Assembly (NCBI RefSeq): GCF_005765165.1
Contig: NZ_VCIW01000006.1
Span: 186,001 to 250,000, forward strand
DNA from: Paenibacillus antri
GTDB lineage: Bacteria; Bacillota; Bacilli; Paenibacillales; YIM-B00363
Length of the DNA stretch: 64,000 bases
Direction: 5' to 3'
Part shown: piece after piece, positions 55,266-62,435 of the stretch
Layout of the letters: each line of letters starts with the position of its first letter
Numbering within the stretch: position 1 is the stretch's first letter
The notes under the pieces: generated by a model
Told to the model about the DNA's origin: nothing
The model's database searches: none
What the model saw: the letters and a program-made list of their open reading frames with translations, nothing else
Program-made: the position numbers and the translations under genes

Positions 55266-56804
55266 ATGAACAAACCGAACGAAATCGTCGTCGTCCTCGA
55301 CTTCGGCGGGCAGTACAACCAATTGATCGCCCGACGCATTCGGGACCTCGGCGTGTACAGCGAATTGCTGCCGTATAACACGAGCGCCGAGAAAATCCGC
55401 GAGCTCGCGCCGAAAGGCATCGTCTTCTCCGGAGGTCCGGCAAGCGTCTACGGCGAAAACTCGCCGCTCGTCGATCCGGCCGTCTACGACCTCGGCGTGC
55501 CGATCCTCGGCATCTGCTACGGCATGCAAATGATGAGCCATCAGCTGCAAGGCAAAGTCGAAGCCGCGGGCAAGCGCGAATACGGCAAGGCGATGGTTCG
55601 CTTCGCGCCGGACTGCGTCCTGACGTCGGGGCTTACCGGCGAGCAGCAGGTATGGATGAGCCACAGCGACCTCGTCATCGAGGCGCCGGCGGGCTTCGCG
55701 ATCGACGCCAGCACCGAGCATGCGCCGATCGCCGCGATGAGCCATCGCGAACGGAATTTGTACGCGGTGCAGTTCCATCCGGAAGTGCGCCACACGACGT
55801 ACGGCAACGACATGATCAAGAACTTCCTGTTCGAGGTATGCGGCTGCGAAGGCGAATGGAGCATGACGACGTTCATCGAAGACGCGATTCGCGACATCCG
55901 CGAGCAAGTCGGCGACAAGAAGGTGCTGTGCGCCCTGTCCGGCGGCGTCGACTCGTCCGTCGTCGCGATTCTCATTCACAAGGCGATCGGCGACCGCTTG
56001 ACGTGTATGTTCATCGACCACGGCCTCTTGCGCAAGGGCGAAGCCGAAAGCGTCATGGAGACGTTCGTCGGCAAGTTCGACATGAAGGTCGTCAAGATCG
56101 ACGCGCGCGACCGGTTCCTCGGCAAGCTCGCGGGCGTGGACGATCCGGAGCAAAAGCGCAAGATCATCGGCAACGAGTTCATCTACGTTTTCCAGGAAGA
56201 GTCCGCGAAGTTCGACGACTTCGAATTCCTGGCGCAGGGCACGCTCTACACCGATATCGTGGAGAGCGGCACGGCGACGGCGCAGACGATCAAGTCGCAT
56301 CATAACGTCGGCGGTCTGCCGAAGGACATCAAGTTCAAGCTCGTCGAGCCGCTGAAGGCGCTGTTCAAGGACGAGGTGCGCAAGGTGGGCGAAGAGTGCG
56401 GCCTGCCGGCGGAAATCGTATGGCGCCAGCCGTTCCCGGGTCCGGGTCTCGCGATCCGCGTGCTCGGCGAGGTGACGGAGGACAAGCTCGAGATCGTGCG
56501 CGAATCCGACGCCATTCTGCGCGAGGAAATCGCGAAGGCCGGCCTCGACCGCGAAATCTGGCAATACTTCACCGCGCTGCCGAACATGAAGAGCGTCGGC
56601 GTCATGGGCGACGCCCGGACGTACTCGTATACGGTCGGCATCCGCGCCGTCACGTCGATCGACGGCATGACCGCCGACTGGGCGCGCATTCCGTGGGACG
56701 TGCTCGAGAACATCTCGACGCGCATCGTGAACGAAGTGAACAACGTCAACCGGGTCGTCTACGACATTACGTCGAAGCCGCCGGCGACGATCGAGTGGGA
56801 ATAA
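55266..56804 (+). CDS. guaA: GMP synthase (glutamine-hydrolysing)
   Basis: 512 residues. The N-terminal glutamine amidotransferase domain carries the nucleophile in [12 protein letters not shown] and the His/Glu in FHPEVRHT. The ATP pyrophosphatase P-loop [11 protein letters not shown] is at about residue 225, and the C-terminal dimerisation domain ends with [10 protein letters not shown], typical for GuaA. It converts XMP to GMP. The NCS2 purine permease at 60906 is a likely functional relative. Followed by a strong terminator. Confidence 0.97.
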   Translation: MNKPNEIVVVLDFGGQYNQLIARRIRDLGVYSELLPYNTSAEKIRELAPKGIVFSGGPASVYGENSPLVDPAVYDLGVPILGICYGMQMMSHQLQGKVEAAGKREYGKAMVRFAPDCVLTSGLTGEQQVWMSHSDLVIEAPAGFAIDASTEHAPIAAMSHRERNLYAVQFHPEVRHTTYGNDMIKNFLFEVCGCEGEWSMTTFIEDAIRDIREQVGDKKVLCALSGGVDSSVVAILIHKAIGDRLTCMFIDHGLLRKGEAESVMETFVGKFDMKVVKIDARDRFLGKLAGVDDPEQKRKIIGNEFIYVFQEESAKFDDFEFLAQGTLYTDIVESGTATAQTIKSHHNVGGLPKDIKFKLVEPLKALFKDEVRKVGEECGLPAEIVWRQPFPGPGLAIRVLGEVTEDKLEIVRESDAILREEIAKAGLDREIWQYFTALPNMKSVGVMGDARTYSYTVGIRAVTSIDGMTADWARIPWDVLENISTRIVNEVNNVNRVVYDITSKPPATIEWE

Positions 56805-56818
56805 GGGTTGGAAAATGG

Positions 56819-56855
56819 AAAAGGCCTGCGCCATCGCGCAGGCCTTTCTTTTTCT
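56819..56855 (+). terminator. Terminator after guaA
   Basis: Stem AAGGCCTGCG / CGCAGGCCTT with a 6-nt loop and TCTTTTTC, 15 bp after the guaA stop. Confidence 0.9.
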
Positions 56856-56883
56856 CCGTCGGTCTCCCCGCGGTAAACTTCCT

Positions 56884-57071
56884 GTAGCGGAAATCCTCCC
56901 TTTCATCAGCCTGATCGGGGCGGCAACCGCTGATTGGACGGGAAAACCTCCCGCTTATTCGCGGGAAATGGACGAAAATCGTTGGTTATGGCGGAATAAG
57001 AGGGAAGATTTCCCGTCCAAGGGCCGTTTCAGATGTCTGTTGCGGAGGTGAGCGGGAGGTTTTCCCGTTTG
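56884..57071 (+). repeat. Dispersed nested-palindrome repeat, copy B
   Basis: About 188 bp aligning with the reverse complement of 18160-18370 (copy A). An inner inverted repeat has 25-nt arms at 56936-56960 and 56994-57018 (GGACGGGAAAACCTCCCG against its imperfect complement). An outer pair lies near 56887-56905 and 57049-57067 (GGAAATCCTCCC / GGGAGGTTTTCCCG). It occupies the guaA-lplA intergenic space; the remainder (57072-57213) has a short repeat and a CCG-rich simple sequence, and no gene. Confidence 0.78.
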
Positions 57072-57110
57072 CTTCTCCGAAGAAATACCGGCCGAACAGC
57101 CCTAGCGGGG

Positions 57111-57145
57111 CGGCTGAGCGAAGGGAAGTCGAGGAGAAGGAACGG
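57111..57145 (-). repeat. Short dispersed repeat, copy 3 (inverted)
   Basis: Reverse complement of this stretch contains CCTTCTCCTCGACTTCCCTT, matching copies at 20743-20775 and 28640-28673. Confidence 0.55.
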
Positions 57146-57159
57146 CGGGAGTGAACCCG

Positions 57160-57200
57160 CAGCTCCGCCGCCCCCGCCGCCGCCCCCGCCGCCGCACCTG
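57160..57200. repeat. CCG/CCCCCG simple-sequence stretch
   Basis: Short-period GC-only repeat (CCGCCGCCCCCGCCG-type) just downstream of the lplA-like gene end. Probably slippage-generated; no function assigned. Confidence 0.6.
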
Positions 57201-57213
57201 CCGCCCCGACACC

Positions 57214-58749
57214 TTACCGCTTGCCGTTAAACAGATTCGCGCCCGTATATTTGTCGCCGACCGGGTACTCGTTGTACTTGAACGTCGGCGAGCCCAACGA
57301 TTCGTAAAGCTCGGTGTAGCCGTCCAAGATGTCTTGGCCGCCGCTCTTCAGCCAATCCTGCGCGAACGCGTCGAATTCGTCGACGCTGCGCTGCCCCATG
57401 ACGACCTCGGTGTAGAACGTATCGACCTTCGTAGCGAGGTCGATCTTCTTCGCGACGAGCTCGGGCTGCGGCGGCATGAAGAAGACGGGATCCACGTCGT
57501 TCTTCGCGCTGTTTCGCTCGACCGGGTAATAATATTCGGCCCACTCGGCCATGACGCCGTACATGTTGTACCATTCTTCCGGCGTGGCGAGCTGCTTGAA
57601 GTAGACGGACCAGGCGATCTCGAGCCCTTCCTGCGTCGGCACGATGTCGTCGCCGTCGCGGGTGAAGTGCTGTCCCTCGATGCCGTAATTCGTAACCTCC
57701 TGCGTCTCCGGCTTCAGCAGAAACTCGATGAATTCCACGGCGGCCTGCACGTCGTTCGTCCCTTTGGCGATCGCGGCGGACGGACCGATCGGGAAGTACG
57801 CCCGCGAGTACGACGGATTACCGTCCGCGCCCGTCGGGAAATCCATGAACTTCACGTCCGCGCCGGCCTCGGTCATCGTCGGGATGATCGTCTTGGACGG
57901 CCACGGGTAATCGAGCACGAACAAGCCGATCTGGCCTCCGGTGAACATCTCCTGCAGGCTTTGTCCGTTCAGCATCGAGAAGTCTTTCGGAATCATGCCG
58001 TCCTTGTACAGCTGGCTCATGTACGTAAGGTACCGTTTCGCTTCCGGCCGAACCGGGTTGAAGACGACCTTGCCGTCCCGCAGCGCGAACTCCGTCGGGA
58101 TGCCGAACATGCCCATGAACGGGGAAAAGGCAGCTCCGTTCGGCGGTCCGCTGATGCCGATCGGCACGACGCCGCGGTCCTTGAACTTCTTCAGCATGTC
58201 GTTGAATTCGGCGAACGTCTTCGGCTGATCCGTCATGCCGCTCTCGAGCACCCAATCTTTGCGGACGAGGAACGCCGCGCCTTGGGCGGCGATCGCGTCC
58301 GGCATCAAGATGCCGTACCGCTTACCGTCGATCGTAGCGGCGCTCTGAATGTCGGGGTATACGTTTTCTAAGGACGTACCCGCGATATATTCGTCGAGCG
58401 GCTCCAGCACGTCTTGGTTGACCATGTTCGCCAGCCACTCGGTGCCGCCTTTAATAATGATGCCGTTCGCCTCGCCCGAGACGAGCATGGCGTTCAGCTT
58501 CTCGTCGCCGCCTTCGAGCGGCAAAATCTCGATTTCGATATCGAAGCCGCTATGCTCGCGCCAATAATCCATAATGAAGTTATCGTCCTTCGTAACGCCT
58601 TCGGGAAACTCCTGCACGTTGCCGCCGACGATGAGCTTCACCTTCTTGCGATCTCCGTCGCCGGACGTCTCGCCGCCGCCGCCCGTGCAAGCGGCCAACA
58701 ATGATGCGATCGTAAGCGCGACGACCAATAAGCTCCAAATCCTTTTCAT
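57214..58749 (-). CDS. Carbohydrate ABC transporter substrate-binding lipoprotein (LplA-like)
   Basis: 511 residues. Lipoprotein signal MKRIWSLLVVALTIASLLAAC with acylated Cys21, then a Gly-rich linker and a large cluster D/LplA-type binding fold (DYWREHSGFDIEIEILPLEG; AAFLVRKDWVLESGMTDQPKTF). Proteins of ~500 residues of this type bind oligosaccharides, often pectin- or uronide-derived, in Paenibacillus. It is last in the minus-strand order permease-permease-binding protein. No ATPase gene is nearby; such systems use a shared MsmX-like ATPase. Confidence 0.9.
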   Translation of the reverse strand: MKRIWSLLVVALTIASLLAACTGGGGETSGDGDRKKVKLIVGGNVQEFPEGVTKDDNFIMDYWREHSGFDIEIEILPLEGGDEKLNAMLVSGEANGIIIKGGTEWLANMVNQDVLEPLDEYIAGTSLENVYPDIQSAATIDGKRYGILMPDAIAAQGAAFLVRKDWVLESGMTDQPKTFAEFNDMLKKFKDRGVVPIGISGPPNGAAFSPFMGMFGIPTEFALRDGKVVFNPVRPEAKRYLTYMSQLYKDGMIPKDFSMLNGQSLQEMFTGGQIGLFVLDYPWPSKTIIPTMTEAGADVKFMDFPTGADGNPSYSRAYFPIGPSAAIAKGTNDVQAAVEFIEFLLKPETQEVTNYGIEGQHFTRDGDDIVPTQEGLEIAWSVYFKQLATPEEWYNMYGVMAEWAEYYYPVERNSAKNDVDPVFFMPPQPELVAKKIDLATKVDTFYTEVVMGQRSVDEFDAFAQDWLKSGGQDILDGYTELYESLGSPTFKYNEYPVGDKYTGANLFNGKR

Positions 58750-58796
58750 CGAACCTCAGTCCCCTTCTCATTCGATTGTACGTGCCTTGCCCCGCG

Positions 58797-59663
58797 TCAA
58801 CCCTTGATCCCGCCGATGAACACCCCCTTGACGAAATACTTCTGAAGGAACGGATACACGATGAGAATCGGCAATATCGTAAACAGGACGGCCGCCCCCT
58901 GCACGGAGAGCAGGGCGTGCTCGTGCGCGACGTAGACGGTCATGATCGAGCCGTTGGAGGAGTTGATCAGATTTTTCAAGACGATCTGCAGCGTATACAG
59001 ATGCGACGAGTTGACGTACATCAAGACGTCGAACCAGCTGTTCCAGCGGAAGACGGCGTAGAACAGCGTAATGGTAGCGAGCACCGGCTTCGACAGCGGC
59101 ACGATGATGTGGAGCAGCACCTTCCAGTTGGACGCGCCGTCGAGCTTCGCGGATTCTTCGAAGTCCTGCGGCACGGAGCGGAAGAACGACATCAGTATAA
59201 TGACGTTGAACGCGCTGATCATGTGCGGGATGAGCAGCGCCCAGAACGTATCCAAGAGGCCGAGCGTCCGCACGACGAGATACGTCGGGATGATGCCGCC
59301 GTTGAACAGCATCGTGAAGACGATCATCAGGGAGAAGAAGCGAGCCCCCTTGAGATAGCGGCGCGACAGCGGGTAGGCGGTCAGCACCGTCATGACGAGC
59401 GCCAGCGCGGTGAACGCGAGGGTGGCCGACGCCGTGATCCAGAACGCCCGTTGGAACGCGAAGCTGCCGAAGACGAACTGCACGGCGCCCGTCGTGAACC
59501 CCTTGGGCCAGAGCAGCACCTGACCGGCCTGCACGAACCCTTCGCTGCTGAAGCTCATGGCGAGCAGCCGGACGAACGGAAGGATGCAGAGCAAGGTCAT
59601 GAGCAGCAGAATCGCATAGGATACGACCGTAACAACGGTTTCTTGCCGGTCCCGGATTACCAT
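58797..59663 (-). CDS. Carbohydrate ABC transporter permease (LplC/YtcP-like)
   Basis: 288 residues, six membrane segments. EAA loop EESAKLDGASNWKVLLHII near residue 190 and the typical end VKGVFIGGIKG. Start overlaps the end of the other permease gene by 7 bp. Pairs with it in the sugar importer. Confidence 0.9.
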   Translation of the reverse strand: MVIRDRQETVVTVVSYAILLLMTLLCILPFVRLLAMSFSSEGFVQAGQVLLWPKGFTTGAVQFVFGSFAFQRAFWITASATLAFTALALVMTVLTAYPLSRRYLKGARFFSLMIVFTMLFNGGIIPTYLVVRTLGLLDTFWALLIPHMISAFNVIILMSFFRSVPQDFEESAKLDGASNWKVLLHIIVPLSKPVLATITLFYAVFRWNSWFDVLMYVNSSHLYTLQIVLKNLINSSNGSIMTVYVAHEHALLSVQGAAVLFTILPILIVYPFLQKYFVKGVFIGGIKG

Positions 59664-60547
59664 ATCGAATCGCCCCCTAATTTTCTGGCCGTTCGGTTCG
59701 CCAGGTAGACGAGCAGGAACGACACGACGGATTGGAACAGGCCGACGGCGGTCGTATAGCTAAGCCGCAGCTGCCCGAGCCCGATCCGGTACACGTACGT
59801 CTGAATGACGTCGGCGACGTTGTACACGGCGGGGCTGTACATGAGCAAAATCTGCTCGAAGTCGCCGGTGACGAGGCTGCCCATGCTGAGGATGAGCAGC
59901 AGCGTCATCGTCGTCTGGATGCCGGGCAGCGAAATATGCCACATTTGCCGCAGCTTCGAGGCGCCGTCGATTCTGGCAGCTTCGTACAGATGCTGGTCGA
60001 TGCCGGTCAGCGCCGCGAGGTAGAGAATCGTGCCCCAGCCCGCGCCCTTCCAGATGTCCGACAGCACGAGCATCGTCCGGAACGACGAGGCGTCGCTGAG
60101 GAAGGCGATCGGCTCGAAGCCGAGCATCTTCAGGAAGTCGTTCAAAATCCCGTTGTCGAACGAGAAGATGCTGATCATGAGCGTCGCGACCACCGCCCAC
60201 GAAAGGAAGTGGGGGAGGTAGATGACCGATTGAATCGTCCGCAGGACGAACCGCTGCCGGATTTCGTTCATGGCGAGCGCCAGCACGATCGGCACGGGGA
60301 AGCCGAAGAGCAGCTTGAGCGAGCTGATCAACACCGTGTTGCGAAGGATGACGTAGAAGTACTCGTCTTGGAACAACGCGGCGAAATGCTTGAACCCGAC
60401 GAAGGCGCTGCCGGCCAGCCCTTGCCCGATTTTGAAGTCCTGAAAGGCGATAAATATCCAAACCATCGGGAAATACGAAAAAATTAGGAAAAACAAAATC
60501 CCCGGCGTCAGCATGACGTACAGATCGAGATTTCGAAGCGTTTTCAT
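59657..60547 (-). CDS. Carbohydrate ABC transporter permease (LplB/YteP-like)
   Basis: 296 residues from the ATG at 60547. This start is preferred because TGGGAG lies 9 bp upstream; an in-frame ATG at 60586 is possible but its GGGGGT is directly adjacent to the codon. Six membrane segments starting YVMLTPGILFFLIFSYFPMV; EAA loop YEAARIDGASKLRQMWHISL near residue 200. First gene of the minus-strand sugar importer operon; a cre-like site sits just upstream of the chosen start. Confidence 0.88.
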   Translation of the reverse strand: MKTLRNLDLYVMLTPGILFFLIFSYFPMVWIFIAFQDFKIGQGLAGSAFVGFKHFAALFQDEYFYVILRNTVLISSLKLLFGFPVPIVLALAMNEIRQRFVLRTIQSVIYLPHFLSWAVVATLMISIFSFDNGILNDFLKMLGFEPIAFLSDASSFRTMLVLSDIWKGAGWGTILYLAALTGIDQHLYEAARIDGASKLRQMWHISLPGIQTTMTLLLILSMGSLVTGDFEQILLMYSPAVYNVADVIQTYVYRIGLGQLRLSYTTAVGLFQSVVSFLLVYLANRTARKLGGDSIW

Positions 60548-60564
60548 AAATCGGAGCTCCCATT

Positions 60565-60578
60565 CCGAAACGCTTTCA
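60565..60578 (-). promoter_or_regulatory. cre-like catabolite-repression site
   Basis: On the minus strand TGAAAGCGTTTCGG matches the CcpA-site core (TGAAAGCGTTT) and fails only at the last positions. It lies 18 bp before the chosen start of the first importer gene. CcpA control is expected for a sugar importer. Confidence 0.45.
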
Positions 60579-60604
60579 TTTTTCATACCCCCTACTGTCT
60601 TTGA

Positions 60605-60735
60605 TCATAATATTTTCTATCATATGTTACTGAATGATGTTATATTATAACGTTTATTCGAATCGGTCAATTGAATATTCTCGTTTTTTAATAATTCATT
60701 ATTTGATATTAGCGTTTTCGGTGGGTATACCCGGA
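60605..60735. other. AT-rich divergent intergenic region
   Basis: Strikingly AT-rich compared with the surrounding high-GC DNA. It should contain the promoters of the leftward importer operon (e.g. TTATAATAT-like stretches) and possibly an upstream promoter for the permease gene. I see no ORF and no known riboswitch consensus. Confidence 0.5.
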
Positions 60736-60736
60736 A

Positions 60737-60781
60737 CCCGAACGTAAATACGACGGACACCTTACAATGTTCGGTTTTTTT
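60737..60781 (+). terminator. Terminator-like hairpin upstream of the purine permease gene
   Basis: CCGAACGTAA ... TTACAATGTTCGG can pair (10 bp with a 3-nt bulge) and is followed by seven T. No plus-strand gene lies upstream for over 3.9 kb, so it may terminate a leader RNA or be part of an attenuator. Confidence 0.45.
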
Positions 60782-60782
60782 A

Positions 60783-60812
60783 TTGACAGAAATAATTAAC
60801 CACGCTTACAAT
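60783..60812 (+). promoter_or_regulatory. Sigma-A promoter for the NCS2 permease gene
   Basis: TTGACA (60783-60788) and TACAAT (60807-60812) with 18 bp spacing, giving an ~85-nt leader that contains GTCGTCC (60820-60826) and its exact complement GGACGAC (60856-60862) as a 7-bp stem. Confidence 0.65.
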
Positions 60813-60905
60813 AAGTATCGTCGTCCGTCAATCTTCCTAATAATATTTGGAAAAAGGACGACACTACATACGAAATCGAATAATGATGGGGAGTTGTTTC
60901 GACCG

Positions 60906-62294
60906 ATGGATCGCTTATTTCAACTGAAGGCGAGAGGGACGAACGTTCGCACGGAATTGATCGCGGGACTTACGACGTTCATGACGATGGCGTACATCCT
61001 GTTCGTCAACCAGATCTTCCTGGGACCGAGCGGCGCGGGCATGCCGGCGGAAGCGGTGTTTTTCGCGACGGCGCTCGGAGCGGGTCTCGTCACGATCGCG
61101 ATGGGCCTCTTCGTAAACATTCCGGTCGCGCTGGCGCCGGGCATGGGACTTAACGCGTACTTCATGAGCGTCGTGCTGAGCTCGAACGGGGAGATCACTT
61201 GGCAGACGGCGCTGGGCGCCGTATTCATCTCGGGGATCATCTTCATCATCTTAACGGTAACGAAGGTACGTCAGATGCTCGTTACGGCGGTGCCGAACAG
61301 CATCAAGGTCGGCATTACGGTCGGTATCGGCTTGTTCATCGCGATCATCGGCTTCAAGCTTAGCAACATCGTGGCGATCTCGGTCAACCCGGGCGTCGAC
61401 GCGACCGTTCCGGTCCCGGGCTCGGGCTTCAACCTGATGCTCGGCTCGTTCAACCCGGCGACGCACCCGGACACGTTCCTGGCGCTGCTGGGCCTGATCA
61501 TCATCGGCATTCTGATGGCGCTGAAGGTGCGCGGCGCGCTCCTGATCGGCATCGTCGCGACGACGATCATCGGCGGCCTGCCGTTCCTCGGCCTGAACGT
61601 CGTCGACTTCGGCGCGCTCGGCACGGCGAACTGGATTCCCAGCTTCGACAACCTCGCCGTCGGCCAGCTCGATATCGGCGCGGCGCTCGGCGTAGGCTTG
61701 CTTGAAATCATCTTCGTCTTCACGTTCGTCGAGCTGTTCGACACGTTCGGCACGCTCGTCGGCACGGTCTCGAAGGCGGGCATCGACGTGAACCAGCCGG
61801 AAGGGAAGAAGACGATCGGCAAGGCGATGATGGTCGACGCGGCGGGCGTCAGCACCGGCGCGCTGCTCGGCACGAGCACGATCACCGCGTACATCGAGAG
61901 CGCATCGGGCGTGTCCGAGGGCGGCCGCACCGGCCTGACGTCGGTGACGACCGGCATCCTGTTCATTCTCGCTCTGCTCATCCTGCCGCTCGCCGGCATC
62001 GTGCCGTCCGCGGCGACCGCTCCGGCGCTCATCATCGTCGGCGTGCTCATGATGAGCTCGGTCAAGGAAATTCAATGGGACGACTTCACGCAGGCGTTCC
62101 CGGCGTTCCTTACGATCGTGTTCATGCCGTTCACGGGCAGCATCGCCAACGGCATCTCGGCGGGCATCGTCACGTACGTCGTCGTCGCGGGCTTCTGCAA
62201 CTTGTTCTCGCTGAAGAAGGCGCCGATTCACTGGATGATGTGGCTGCTGGCGGCGCTCGTCGTCGCGCGGTTCGCGTTCTTCGGCGGAGAGTAA
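60906..62294 (+). CDS. NCS2-family purine permease (PbuG/PbuO-like)
   Basis: 462 residues from the ATG at 60906 (GGGGAG upstream); the longer frame back to 60783 overlaps the promoter and is rejected. N-terminal RTELIAGLTTFMTMAYILFVNQ is typical of the AzgA/PbuG guanine-hypoxanthine branch. LGTSTITAYIESASGVSEGGRTGLTS near residue 325 is the family signature. About 12-14 membrane segments. It imports guanine/hypoxanthine by proton symport. guaA lies 4 kb away. Confidence 0.92.
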   Translation: MDRLFQLKARGTNVRTELIAGLTTFMTMAYILFVNQIFLGPSGAGMPAEAVFFATALGAGLVTIAMGLFVNIPVALAPGMGLNAYFMSVVLSSNGEITWQTALGAVFISGIIFIILTVTKVRQMLVTAVPNSIKVGITVGIGLFIAIIGFKLSNIVAISVNPGVDATVPVPGSGFNLMLGSFNPATHPDTFLALLGLIIIGILMALKVRGALLIGIVATTIIGGLPFLGLNVVDFGALGTANWIPSFDNLAVGQLDIGAALGVGLLEIIFVFTFVELFDTFGTLVGTVSKAGIDVNQPEGKKTIGKAMMVDAAGVSTGALLGTSTITAYIESASGVSEGGRTGLTSVTTGILFILALLILPLAGIVPSAATAPALIIVGVLMMSSVKEIQWDDFTQAFPAFLTIVFMPFTGSIANGISAGIVTYVVVAGFCNLFSLKKAPIHWMMWLLAALVVARFAFFGGE

Positions 62295-62323
62295 TCGTTT
62301 CGTTTCGGAAAGTCGTTCGCCGT

Positions 62324-62356
62324 AGGGCCGTCTCCCAAGGGAGGCGGCCCTTTTCT
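62324..62356 (+). terminator. Terminator after the NCS2 permease gene
   Basis: Stem GGGCCGTCTCCC / GGGAGGCGGCCC, AAG loop, TTTTCTT. Confidence 0.88.
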
Positions 62357-62435
62357 TACGTCTAAGGGCATAATGACAGGCTATTAGGGGAAGACGTATA
62401 CTGGATGTAAATCTTTGCTAAGAGGGAGGGAGATC

